Assembly: GCF_023016805.1 (NCBI RefSeq)
Contig: NZ_JALKCH010000006.1
Location: 186,001-250,000, forward strand
Source: Ancylobacter crimeensis
GTDB taxonomy: Bacteria; Pseudomonadota; Alphaproteobacteria; Rhizobiales; Xanthobacteraceae
Direction of reading: 5' to 3'
Length of the DNA stretch: 64,000 bases
In this document: positions 17,080 through 25,025 of the stretch, in pieces
Numbering within the stretch: the first letter of the stretch is position 1
How the letters are laid out: each line of letters begins with the position of its first letter
The notes under the pieces: generated by a model
The model's database searches: none
What the model saw: the letters and a program-made list of their open reading frames with translations, nothing else
What the model was told of the DNA's origin: nothing
Translations under genes and position numbers: made by a program

Positions 17080-17637
17080 ATGAAACAGCCATCCTCTCAC
17101 CTGTTCGACGGCGACGGTCAGCGCAAATATTGTGACTGGAGTGAGTACGTGCGGCTTCGCGCGGTCGCGCAGCATTTGCCGCTGCACAAGAGCCTCTTCG
17201 TGCAACTCGTGGCGGTCAGCGGGTGCCGGATCTCCGAGGCGTTGGAAGTGAGCCTGTCGCGGGTCGGGACCGGATATGTCGTGCTGCGCACCCTCAAAAG
17301 GCGCACCACGGTCTACCGCCTCGTGCACCTGCCCGCACCGCTGGCGGCGCAGCTTCGCGCGCTCGCTAGGGGCGGCATGCCCGACCAGCGGCTATGGAGC
17401 GTCAACCGCAGCACGGCCTACCGCTGGGTAAAGCGCGCAATGCGGCTGGCCGATGTGCATGGCCGTCAGGCCTGCCCGCGTGGCCTGCGCCATGGCTTCG
17501 GCGCGCGTAACGTCATCGCCGGCACCCAGCTCAATTTCATCCAGAAATGGATGGGCCATGCCAGCCCGCGTTCGACCGTCATCTATATGGATGTGAGCGG
17601 CCCGGAAGAGCGCCAGTTGGCGAGCCGGACATGGTAG
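17080..17637 (+). CDS. minimal tyrosine recombinase, FimB/FimE-sized
   Basis: 185 residues, essentially only a catalytic domain. Visible active-site residues: Arg in SGCRISEALE, Lys in RTLKRRTTVY, Arg-His in RGLRHGFGARN, His in WMGHASPRST and the Tyr nucleophile in VIYMDVSG. The small size and lack of an arm-binding domain match FimB/FimE-like invertases and cassette recombinases rather than island integrases. It starts 15 bp beyond the inverted site at 17037-17065, which is the obvious substrate. Confidence 0.85.
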   Translation: MKQPSSHLFDGDGQRKYCDWSEYVRLRAVAQHLPLHKSLFVQLVAVSGCRISEALEVSLSRVGTGYVVLRTLKRRTTVYRLVHLPAPLAAQLRALARGGMPDQRLWSVNRSTAYRWVKRAMRLADVHGRQACPRGLRHGFGARNVIAGTQLNFIQKWMGHASPRSTVIYMDVSGPEERQLASRTW

Positions 17638-17647
17638 TGACCGCTCC

Positions 17648-17956
17648 CTATTCCAGGGGCTCATCCCGCATGAGCGTTTCGTAATCCATCCCGCCGGAGA
17701 AGACGCGCACGATCACGATGGCGCTCTCGGTGATGCGGTAGAAGACCACGATGCGGCCGAACATGGGATAGATGCGCAGCCCCGGCTTGATATCGGACCG
17801 GGCAGGCCCGAGTTCCGGGTGCTCGCAGAGCGTCCGGCACCGCTTCCTGATATCTTCCACGAAGCTGAAGGCGCGACGCGGATTCTCCGGCTCGATGTAG
17901 TCGTAAATTCCGTCGAGATCGTCCAGCGCGGCCGGGCGGTAGGTCAGCTCACGCAT
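17648..17956 (-). CDS. parE: RelE/ParE-family toxin
   Basis: 102 residues with the ParE pattern: RPAALDDLDGIYDYIEPENP, RCRTLCEHPELGPARSDI, GLRIYPMFGRIVVFYRI and a terminal VRVFSGGMDYE. ParE toxins poison gyrase; some relatives cleave mRNA. It overlaps the upstream antitoxin gene by 8 bp. Confidence 0.85.
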   Translation of the reverse strand: MRELTYRPAALDDLDGIYDYIEPENPRRAFSFVEDIRKRCRTLCEHPELGPARSDIKPGLRIYPMFGRIVVFYRITESAIVIVRVFSGGMDYETLMRDEPLE

Positions 17957-18236
17957 GATCGTCCGGAACGGCGAGCGACTTTTTCAGGCGCTCCGCAAAA
18001 TGCGTTTCCACCTCGGCCTCCGCCAAGGACGGGCGAGGGTCGTTCTCGGCCTCGTCGATCTTGGCGCGGATACGCGCAAGGCGTTCAGCGTGGTGCTGCT
18101 CCTGCTCTTGCCATGCCCTCATGGCTTCACGGATGACCTCGCTGTTCGAGGCGTAGCCGCCACCCTGCACCTTGGCGCGGATCATCCGCACCATGTCGGC
18201 CGGGAGCGTGATGCTCAGGCGTTCAACGTTCTGCAT
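17949..18236 (-). CDS. parD: ParD-family antitoxin
   Basis: 95 residues from ATG 18236, which has GGAGG 6 bases upstream. The N-terminal ribbon-helix-helix is clear (RLSITLPADMVRMIRAKVQG, YASNSEVIREAMRAW), followed by a charged toxin-binding tail. It precedes and overlaps the ParE toxin gene. Confidence 0.85.
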   Translation of the reverse strand: MQNVERLSITLPADMVRMIRAKVQGGGYASNSEVIREAMRAWQEQEQHHAERLARIRAKIDEAENDPRPSLAEAEVETHFAERLKKSLAVPDDHA

Positions 18237-18449
18237 GATAACCTCCATCCCACATAATGCCATTTTGTATTACTTTGTGCCACTCTTTTCGCGGCCATGC
18301 CCCAAGCTGCGCTCCCGCATGCCCGGCTGCTGATAGCTCAGCGGCATGTTCGATCGGCCTGCTGGTGGGCTGAGCCCGCAGCAGTGCCGCCCCTGTTCCT
18401 CTGCGTTTTGAGGGTGCGCCCGAAAGCTTGAACGGGCCCCGTATGCCCG

Positions 18450-18582
18450 GCGTCGGCCGCTTGTCCCGCTCCTGCCCGCTCCATTCGCTGCGCTCCCGTG
18501 TTGGGGACAAGCGGCCTCATCCGCCGGGCTCCTTTGGTGCCGTCCTTCGGGACGCGACCCATCAAACCAAAGGAGACAAACG
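18450..18582 (+). promoter_or_regulatory. plasmid-type leader, copy 2 of 3
   Basis: Contains GCCCGCTCCATTCGCTGCGC then TCCCGTG, enclosed by a 13-bp inverted repeat GGCCGCTTGTCCC/GGGGACAAGCGGCC. It ends with the strong AAAGGAGA site before ATG 18583. The core is shared with leaders at 9317-9452 and 26891-27013. Confidence 0.6.
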
Positions 18583-18822
18583 ATGGCTTACAACCGCAAC
18601 ACCCAGACCCGCCAACAGGCCGAATCCAAGCAGGCCGAAGGCAGACCCGTTTACCTCAACGCCCTCGTCGGCCGTGAAGGCAAGGACGACAAGGTCCACT
18701 GGAAGACCATTGGCGCGGCGTTCCCCGCCAAGAGCGGCGAAGGTTGGGACCTGGTGCTCGATGCCCTGCCGATCGACGGGCGCATCTACCTGCGCACCCC
18801 GACCGCCAAATCCGAAGCGTAG
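18583..18822 (+). CDS. small plasmid-type protein, unknown function
   Basis: 79 residues: a polar Gln/Lys-rich start, then PVYLNALVGREGKDDKVHWK, IGAAFPAKSGEGWDLVLDAL and GRIYLRTP. Short beta-rich proteins of this type are common next to plasmid adenine-methylase-like genes, as here. Strong ribosome binding site AAGGAGA. Confidence 0.65.
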   Translation: MAYNRNTQTRQQAESKQAEGRPVYLNALVGREGKDDKVHWKTIGAAFPAKSGEGWDLVLDALPIDGRIYLRTPTAKSEA

Positions 18823-18832
18823 GGAGGCGGCG

Positions 18833-19570
18833 ATGCAAACCCCCTTCCACAAGGAGTTCATCGCCACCCTCGGGAGTATCGGGCGCGATCGCGCCCGGTA
18901 CGACCGGTTCGGTGACTTCCTGGAGCTGGCCTATTGCGCCGTCGCCAAACAGACCGCCGACGCGCCGCGCGCCGAGCTGCTGGAGGCGCGGTACATGAAC
19001 GTGGTGAGGCGCTACCCGGCCGACGACATACGCGCGCTGCCGAAGCTACTGGCCCTCATCCAGCTCGCCCTCATCGAGGGCGGCTGTGACTTCCTCGGCG
19101 GCATCGCCGCCGAGCTGGGCGCGCTCGATACCGAGGCCGGGCAGTTCTTCACGCCCTACGAGGTATCCCGCCTGATGGCGGAGATCTCCATGGGCGATGC
19201 GCCTGCCGTCATTGCCGAACGCGGTTTCGTCACGCTCGACGAGCCCGCCTGCGGGGCGGGGTGCATGGTCATCGCTGCCGCCGATGCCCTCACGGCGACC
19301 GGGCACGATATCGGCCAGGCGCTCTATGTCGAGGCGGCCGACCTGTCGGCCACGGCGTTCAAGATGGCCTATCTCCAGCTCGCCGCGCGCGGCGTGCCCG
19401 CCCTTGTGCGCCATGCCGACAGCCTCAGGCCCGAATGCTTCGAGGCGGCATGGACGCCTGACATGGTGGGATTCCTCGCCTGCCATGGCGAGGCCTTCGC
19501 CCGTTGGCGCAGCGAAGCCCGCCCGGCCGAGCCCGCCCTGCGCGCCGGGCAACAGCTCCTGCTGCTGTAG
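18833..19570 (+). CDS. N-6 adenine DNA methylase-like protein
   Basis: 245 residues; ATG 18833 has AGGGAGG 5 bases upstream and starts 10 bases after the preceding stop. The region GQFFTPYEVSRLMAEI and the SAM-binding motif I LDEPACGAGCMVIAAADAL match HsdM-type methylases. The expected catalytic NPPY/NPPF motif is absent: the corresponding segment reads LRPECFEAAWTPDMV. It may be an inactive or antirestriction-type methylase, or a protein that needs a partner. No restriction subunit is nearby. Confidence 0.75.
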   Translation: MQTPFHKEFIATLGSIGRDRARYDRFGDFLELAYCAVAKQTADAPRAELLEARYMNVVRRYPADDIRALPKLLALIQLALIEGGCDFLGGIAAELGALDTEAGQFFTPYEVSRLMAEISMGDAPAVIAERGFVTLDEPACGAGCMVIAAADALTATGHDIGQALYVEAADLSATAFKMAYLQLAARGVPALVRHADSLRPECFEAAWTPDMVGFLACHGEAFARWRSEARPAEPALRAGQQLLLL

Positions 19571-19614
19571 CGGGGCTGGTCAGGTTCGAGGAATGTGGCG
19601 GCGCCTATGGCGCC

Positions 19615-19941
19615 CTACCGGGTAGGCCCTTTGTCCGCGGCCTTGCGTGCGCCCTCGCAGGCAGTCTGCAACGGGCTTTTATCCTCGCCCAGATCGACCG
19701 AAGCATGCCCGCCCAGCAAAAGCCCAACCCCAATAGGAAGGAGGTTGTCTTTCAATTTCTCCGGCATCTGCACATCGCCCTGCGGATGAGCGCCGTTACC
19801 ACAAATTATGTCCTTGGCCTCGGCCCTGATATTGGAAAGATCCTTGAGGTGGACGGTGGCGGAATTTCCGTGATTGTCCGTTATGGATGCTGAACGGGAT
19901 TTGTCGGTTTGGTTTAGCGAAATGTTGATGTCATCTGACAT
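19615..19941 (-). CDS. island protein family A, member 3
   Basis: 108 residues. GGHASVDLGEDKSPLQTACE and RKAADKG align closely with the gene at 9974-10390 and less closely with 14075-14482. The N-terminal half has the DNHGNSATVHLKD stretch equivalent to member 1. Upstream (19942-20143) is AT-rich. Confidence 0.6.
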   Translation of the reverse strand: MSDDINISLNQTDKSRSASITDNHGNSATVHLKDLSNIRAEAKDIICGNGAHPQGDVQMPEKLKDNLLPIGVGLLLGGHASVDLGEDKSPLQTACEGARKAADKGPTR

Positions 19942-20143
19942 AAATATCCTTTATTGTAGTTTATCAAAATAAAGATCGATTAATATCGAAATATTAACGG
20001 CATAATATTTCATTTTCATTAAGATGGGCGTGTCCGTCATGGGAATGCAATTCCGCCATCTATGCTGCCGTCGCAGTCGCGGTCCTGTTGCCAAGCTAAG
20101 CAAGGTTTCCGAAGATGGGGCGATCTTCCTGTGTGGGGCTTCG

Positions 20144-20713
20144 ATGCGCGATTTTCATCTGCGAATTTTAGCGGTGGCTGGCCTTGCCTCGTCGCTCTGC
20201 GGTTGTATCGATCTTGAGAACGATTTGGATCTCAAGATAGGCGTAGGTAATCGCAACGCATATGTTCAGGAATATGCGATCCATACGAGGGATTTTTATC
20301 AAAGAATAGGATACGATAAGAAACAATCCGGCGTGATAGCCTTGGCGTTCACTTCCTTCGTGCCGGATAATGATCGGAAAAAACTCACGCGGGAGCAGGT
20401 GCGGAATATATTCGCTTGTTCAATATCGGAGGGACGGCCGAATATCGTTCGGAAACACACGAAACTGGTAAATGACGCAATAGAAGTAATTGATGTCGGA
20501 TATCAGGGTTCGATGAGAGCTGGTAAGTCTGGAGACATTAATGCTGCGGATGAAGCTGTTCGAGCCCGTTACGGATACGATGTTATGGGTTGGCACGATC
20601 GGAATCGTCCGCGGATAGAAGCGGCCGTGCGGGAGTGGCGGGCGCAGGAATGCGCGACACAATATCAGACACGGAATTTCATTCAGGAGATCGGTGAGAA
20701 TCTCGTGCCTTAG
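20144..20713 (+). CDS. putative lipoprotein
   Basis: 189 residues from ATG 20144; the frame extends upstream to 20024 but without signal features. MRDFHLRILAVAGLASSLCG followed by Cys is a lipoprotein-like signal. The mature part has no recognised motif. Lower GC than its neighbours. Its 3' end overlaps the convergent membrane-protein gene by 35 bp. Confidence 0.55.
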   Translation: MRDFHLRILAVAGLASSLCGCIDLENDLDLKIGVGNRNAYVQEYAIHTRDFYQRIGYDKKQSGVIALAFTSFVPDNDRKKLTREQVRNIFACSISEGRPNIVRKHTKLVNDAIEVIDVGYQGSMRAGKSGDINAADEAVRARYGYDVMGWHDRNRPRIEAAVREWRAQECATQYQTRNFIQEIGENLVP

Positions 20714-21188
20714 CCATGCGGGCGAAGAGCTGGCCGCTTTTCACGACGATGCTGCCGACCACGACCATGATGACGAAGACCAAGGCATACCATTTAAAGA
20801 ATGATACCCATTTTATTAGGTTTTCGCTTGTGGTGAGGACCGCGCTGGGCTCGACGAAATCTTTCCCCGTGAGCCCCTTGTAAACGAGGGCGCGGTCTTC
20901 AGGCGTCGCGGCGATGGGCGGCGGCTCGATGATGGCCTCGTATACCGCAAGCAGCGCAAGGCCGACGAGGCCCGCGCCCCCGAGAAGGCGGATGCTGTTG
21001 CCGTAGAGGGTGAAATGCCGCGCGCCTGCTGCACCTCGAATGAGGCTGAGTGCGAACCATAGGAACAGCGCGAAAAGAGCGGCGGCAGTCGCATTGCCAG
21101 TGACGTATTCCAGTCCCCGAGCGAGGCCGTGGCTGCCTTCTCCCGCCGATTTCAGGGCGTTGCCGATGGAGTCAAAGACGTTTTCCAT
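20679..21188 (-). CDS. membrane protein, three predicted TM helices
   Basis: 169 residues with hydrophobic segments near 35-50 (AAALFALFLWFALSLI), 68-84 (LLGGAGLVGLALLAVYEA) and 132-150 (YALVFVIMVVVGSIVVK), and a charged C-tail. No family recognised. Confidence 0.6.
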   Translation of the reverse strand: MENVFDSIGNALKSAGEGSHGLARGLEYVTGNATAAALFALFLWFALSLIRGAAGARHFTLYGNSIRLLGGAGLVGLALLAVYEAIIEPPPIAATPEDRALVYKGLTGKDFVEPSAVLTTSENLIKWVSFFKWYALVFVIMVVVGSIVVKSGQLFARMAKARDSHRSPE

Positions 21189-21371
21189 GCGCCCCCCCGC
21201 GCTTAGCGTCCGATGTCGCGATATTGAACAGCAATAAGGCTATCGTCGTGTTTGGCCCGGCCAATTATCACTAGGAATGCCAGCCTGCAAAGAAATACAC
21301 GCCGATTCCCACGACCTCGACAACGGCAAGTCCCGTTTTCTTGCTGGCATCAAGGGCAATAGGGACGTCCC

Positions 21372-21701
21372 ATGTTGCCGCCGCCGACCTTGTTCGACCG
21401 CTTCATTGGCAGCCTGCCCGTGTTCCTGGCGCTGTGGGAGGGGTTCATCATCACCCTCATTCTGTGGTTCGACGGCAAGGCCCCCAACCAGTTCCTGCCG
21501 TTCATCCTCGGATTCCTCGCCATCGTCTCGAACGGCCGCCGTAACCACGTGGTGGCGGATGCGCGCTGGCAGGAGGAAAAATCCGTCGCCCTAGGCCGAC
21601 CGCTTCCCGCACCGTCACGCTGGCGCTTGCTCGTGCTTGTGCCCTTCTGGGCGGCGGCGCTGTTCCTCGCCTACCACTTCACGGCCGGGCTCATGGGCTA
21701 A
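21372..21701 (+). CDS. small membrane protein
   Basis: 109 residues. Hydrophobic helices near 12-30 (PVFLALWEGFIITLILWF), 40-52 and 85-105 (LLVLVPFWAAALFLAYHF) surround a charged loop. The layout resembles small low-affinity Fe/SMR-like or DUF-type membrane proteins, but no call is justified. Confidence 0.55.
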   Translation: MLPPPTLFDRFIGSLPVFLALWEGFIITLILWFDGKAPNQFLPFILGFLAIVSNGRRNHVVADARWQEEKSVALGRPLPAPSRWRLLVLVPFWAAALFLAYHFTAGLMG

Positions 21702-21716
21702 AACGGCAACGAGCTG

Positions 21717-21935
21717 GTGGCGCAGGCGTTCGAGATGACCGCGGCCGCGGCCCTGCATCCGCTGGCCCTGTACGGTGGCGTGGGGGTGCTTGGAGCCGCT
21801 ATCGGCCTTTCAGGCCTGCGCCGCCTCCTTCGCCGCCGTACGCGCCCGAAGGCGGCGCGCGCCCCCAAAGGCTGGGACGGCACGGTCCGCGTGATGCGTC
21901 CCGCACAGACGGATGACCACAGTAGAAATCAATAG
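21717..21935 (+). CDS. small membrane protein, single TM
   Basis: 72 residues from GTG 21717, or 66 from ATG 21735; no decisive ribosome binding site. A hydrophobic stretch (LALYGGVGVLGAAIGLSGL) precedes an Arg-rich cytoplasmic-type tail (RRLLRRRTRPKAARAPKG). It begins 15 bp after the preceding membrane-protein gene. Confidence 0.45.
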   Translation: MAQAFEMTAAAALHPLALYGGVGVLGAAIGLSGLRRLLRRRTRPKAARAPKGWDGTVRVMRPAQTDDHSRNQ

Positions 21936-22154
21936 AAATAATAATCTGCTAGTCTATAGTAATACGTAGAAATGCGAAGCATTTCCGGGGTGTTCCAACC
22001 TCAGCAAAAGCGGTTTGTGTGACCGTTATTCGCACTCCTCGACCTATCCGGTCGGGGAGGCATCGGCGTATGTTCAGGCACCTTGTGCTAAAGGTCGGTG
22101 CGCCTCTCTTTTGCAGGTTTGGAAACTCCCCGATCACCATCGTCCGGGAGACCT
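21932..22154 (+). promoter_or_regulatory. structured prepilin leader RNA, copy 1
   Basis: About 220 nt directly upstream of the first prepilin-like gene; copy 2 is at 23131-23354. Predicted helices: P0 GAAATGC/GCATTTC (21969-21985); long-range P1, TTCCAA-CCT-GCAAAAG (21993-22010) with CTTTTGC-AGG-TTGGAA (22108-22124); P2 GTGTGA/TCGCAC; P3 CTCCTCGACC/GGTCGGGGAG; P4 AGGC/GCCT. Last, CTCCC pairs with the GGGAG ribosome binding site. Each helix is conserved in copy 2, P1 with almost completely different bases. This suggests a cis-regulatory RNA with a sequestered ribosome binding site. Confidence 0.7.
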
Positions 22155-22970
22155 ATGCCGTCGAGTCATTGCAAAGGATTTTCACTTGTCGAATTGAGCA
22201 TCGTGCTCGTGATTCTCGGCCTGCTCACAGGTGGGATATTGGCGGGGCAATCGCTCATCCGCGCGGCTGAGCTGCGCTCTGTAGCAACGGAATATCAACG
22301 ATGGATTTCCGCTATTAATGGATTTCGTGACAAGTACATGGCAATCCCCGGTGATATGGCCAATGCGACGCGTTTCTGGCAGCGGATGCGTAACACGACC
22401 GATTGTGTGACCAATTCCAGCGCGACCGTCGTCGATACGGGTGTATGTGATGGCACGGGCGACGGGATGATCGCGTGGGATAACAGCGCCACGGGAGCCA
22501 CGCATGTCAACGAAATGCACCAGTTCTGGAGGCAACTGGCCGCCGCAGGGTTCATTGACGGGAACTATACAGGGTTCGCCATCAATAATTCGGCTAGCGT
22601 AGTTCCGGGAACCAATTCGCCGTCATCGAAATTGACCCATGCAGGATGGGGAGCCGGAGGAAAATACAATTGCGGAAGCAATGGAAGCCAGTGTTTTTAC
22701 GGTACGACAGCGTCAGTTTATAGAAATTACCTAGCATTTGGTGCTTACACCGGAGGAAATATTCCAAATACGGCTGTATTATTGCCTGATGAAGCCTGGA
22801 ACATTGACGTGAAGCTGGATGATGGAAAGCCGGGAACCGGCTTTATCATACCCCAATGGCGCGCTGCGAATCAGTGCACAACATCCAGCAGCAATACCGA
22901 CTATACGGGTACATACAACATGTCTAGCAGCACTGTGTACTGTTCTTTTCTGTTTGTGAACCCATTCTAG
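22155..22970 (+). CDS. prepilin-like protein 1
   Basis: 271 residues. The type IV prepilin N-terminus is clear: short leader ending in KG, then FSLVELSIVLVILGLLTGG with Glu5, cleaved and methylated by a prepilin peptidase in known systems. After the hydrophobic helix come a variable Cys-containing globular part and a C-terminal block EAWNIDVKLDDGKPGTG ending near a Cys, shared with the genes at 23355 and 24143 and the remnant at 30498. No peptidase, ATPase or platform protein is encoded in the window, so assembly would depend on host machinery. Confidence 0.85.
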   Translation: MPSSHCKGFSLVELSIVLVILGLLTGGILAGQSLIRAAELRSVATEYQRWISAINGFRDKYMAIPGDMANATRFWQRMRNTTDCVTNSSATVVDTGVCDGTGDGMIAWDNSATGATHVNEMHQFWRQLAAAGFIDGNYTGFAINNSASVVPGTNSPSSKLTHAGWGAGGKYNCGSNGSQCFYGTTASVYRNYLAFGAYTGGNIPNTAVLLPDEAWNIDVKLDDGKPGTGFIIPQWRAANQCTTSSSNTDYTGTYNMSSSTVYCSFLFVNPF

Positions 22971-23130
22971 CAGGTTGATTTAACGGAAAAAGCTCGGGTG
23001 AGATCGTGGCGCCCTTGCCCGAGCCCCAGATGCGGGATGCGCGCACGATCAGGAGAGGCCTTCACCTGTCGCGCCTGTAAATCCACTCCCGACACGCTGC
23101 GCGTGCAGAAGGATGGCTTCGGTAAAAATA

Positions 23131-23354
23131 AATAGAAATAATAATCTGATAGTCTATAGTAAAACGTAGAAATGCGAAGCGTTTCCGGAGTGTAGAAGCT
23201 TCTGTAAGAGCGGTTTGTGTGACCGTTACTCACACTCCTCGACCCTGCGGTCGGGGAGGCGTCGGCGTATGTTCAGGTCCTACGACTAAAGGCCGGTGCG
23301 ACCTTACTCTTACAGGTTCTTCTAACTCCCCGATCACCATCGTTCAGGAGGCCT
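23131..23354 (+). promoter_or_regulatory. structured prepilin leader RNA, copy 2
   Basis: Same helix plan as 21932-22154. P0 is GAAATGC/GCGTTTC (23169-23185, one U-G). P1 is TAGAAG (23193-23198) with CTTCTA (23319-23324) plus CTGTAAGAG (23202-23210) with CTCTTACAG (23307-23315). P2 is GTGTGA/TCACAC; P3 is CTCCTCGACC/GGTCGGGGAG with loop CTGC; P4 is AGGT/ACCT. CTCC is again placed to pair with the GGAG ribosome binding site. Loops and junctions such as CGGTTTGTGTGACCGTTA and ACTAAAGG are conserved while P1 bases change in pairs. Confidence 0.7.
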
Positions 23355-24134
23355 ATGCCATCCAGTCATTACAACGGATTCTCCCTTGTCGAATTGAGCA
23401 TCGTACTCGTCATCCTTGGATTGCTCACGGGCGGGATACTGGTGGGGCAAAGCCTGATACGCGTGGCAGAGCTGCGCAGCGTGACGGCGGATATGAGCCG
23501 TTATCTGTCGGCATTCCATGCGTTCCGCGACAGATACATGGCCGCGCCGGGCGACATGACGAACGCCACCCAATTCTGGGGCTCGGTGACGAGCGACGGG
23601 GCAAGCTGCCCGAACGGGCTCGGCACCGGCACACACACCTGCGACGGCAACGGTAACAACCGGCTCGATACATCGGACGGCGTTTATTACGAGGGAACAC
23701 GCTTCTGGCAGCACCTCGCCAATGCGGGGCTCATCGAGGGAAGCTATACCGGGGTGGTCGGGACTTCGCCGCGCTTCGTCATCGGGGAGAACCATCCAGC
23801 GGGAAAACTGTCGAACACGGCGTTCCGGGCCACGGCCTTCGGCGGGGCGACCTACGGCACCGGCTATACGGTGGTCTGGGGGCCTCAGACCAATGCGGGC
23901 ATCGGGTTCTTCTTCGGCTACGGTGCCAGTGCGACCGGCCCGGCGCTGGCACCGCAGGAAGCCTGGAACATCGACGCCAAGCTCGATGACGGCAAGCCCG
24001 ATTTCGGCACGGTACAAGGCGGCGGAGAAAATGCCAATTCCGCCTGCTACACGGCCTTCCCGTCGCCGGGGGACTACAACCTCACCGACAGCAACGTGCT
24101 GTGCGCGCTCACCTTCACGCTGGCGCGGAGGTGA
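23355..24134 (+). CDS. prepilin-like protein 2
   Basis: 259 residues. NGFSLVELSIVLVILGLLTG with Glu5 forms the prepilin signal and helix; then a variable domain, and the shared C-terminal block EAWNIDAKLDDGKPDFG. It is GC-richer than prepilin 1. It has its own leader, and its stop lies 8 bases before prepilin 3, so genes 2 and 3 should be one transcript. Confidence 0.85.
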   Translation: MPSSHYNGFSLVELSIVLVILGLLTGGILVGQSLIRVAELRSVTADMSRYLSAFHAFRDRYMAAPGDMTNATQFWGSVTSDGASCPNGLGTGTHTCDGNGNNRLDTSDGVYYEGTRFWQHLANAGLIEGSYTGVVGTSPRFVIGENHPAGKLSNTAFRATAFGGATYGTGYTVVWGPQTNAGIGFFFGYGASATGPALAPQEAWNIDAKLDDGKPDFGTVQGGGENANSACYTAFPSPGDYNLTDSNVLCALTFTLARR

Positions 24135-24142
24135 GAGCGATC

Positions 24143-24931
24143 ATGCATCCGCGTCACGGATTCTCCCTTGTCGAACTGTCCATCGTGCTGGTCATCCTCG
24201 GCCTGCTCACGGGCGGCATCCTCGCCGGGCAGTCGCTCATCCGCGCCGCCGAACTGCGCAGCGTCAGCGCCGAGTACAGCCGTTACAGCAGCGCCACCCA
24301 TGCATTCCGCGATAAATACCTGGCCCTCCCTGGCGATTTCAGCAACGCGACACGGTTCTGGGGCAGGCAGACAAGCACGGTGGATTGCGCCGCCAACGGC
24401 GGGGCGGCCGTCACGACTCCCGGCGCCTGCGACGGCGACGGTAGCGGCATCGTCAATCGAAAGGACGTCGGCGCCGGCGTGAGCACCGAGTTGTTCCAGT
24501 TCTGGCGTCATCTGGCGCTCGCCGGCCTGATCGAGGGCGAGTACTCCGGCCTCACGGTGGACAACGGCATAACCCCCACGGCCCAGAATGTGCCAAGTTC
24601 CAAACTAGGCAAGGGTCTGTGGTTCACCATCAAGCGCGTGCTGAGCGAGGAGGGCAGCGCCCCAGCCTATTTCTTCGATATCCCTTATGGCCATACGCTT
24701 CAGGTCGGCACGGCACGGGCCAGCGGTTCCAATATTGCCCCACTGTTTCGTCCGGCGGAGGCATGGAACATCGATACCAAATTGGACGACGGCCGACCCG
24801 GCCGGGGCAAGGCCATTGCGATCCAGTGGGACACGTGCACCGACGCTGCGGACAATACCAACCTCGACGCAGCCTATCTGCTGGGCGACAATAGCCTGCT
24901 GTGCGCGCTGCTGTTCGACAAGGCCTATTGA
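24143..24931 (+). CDS. prepilin-like protein 3
   Basis: 262 residues from ATG 24143. HGFSLVELSIVLVILGLLTG prepilin N-terminus, variable middle, and EAWNIDTKLDDGRPGRG near the end. It lacks the structured leader of its two upstream paralogues and uses GGAGG at 24127, overlapping the end of prepilin 2. Translation probably depends on transcription from the copy 2 leader. Confidence 0.85.
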   Translation: MHPRHGFSLVELSIVLVILGLLTGGILAGQSLIRAAELRSVSAEYSRYSSATHAFRDKYLALPGDFSNATRFWGRQTSTVDCAANGGAAVTTPGACDGDGSGIVNRKDVGAGVSTELFQFWRHLALAGLIEGEYSGLTVDNGITPTAQNVPSSKLGKGLWFTIKRVLSEEGSAPAYFFDIPYGHTLQVGTARASGSNIAPLFRPAEAWNIDTKLDDGRPGRGKAIAIQWDTCTDAADNTNLDAAYLLGDNSLLCALLFDKAY

Positions 24932-25025
24932 TCCATGCCTTGCTGAACCAATTGTGGCGCCGCACGATCGGCCGGCCGGCAGCAGGCCGACGATCAGGAG
25001 AGATCTTCACCCGCTGGCCCACGCC

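Noticed and set aside
21932-22154. c-di-GMP-I riboswitch, often found before pilin genes
   Set aside because: The conserved GEMM core and its tetraloop-receptor arrangement are not present; the helix plan differs.
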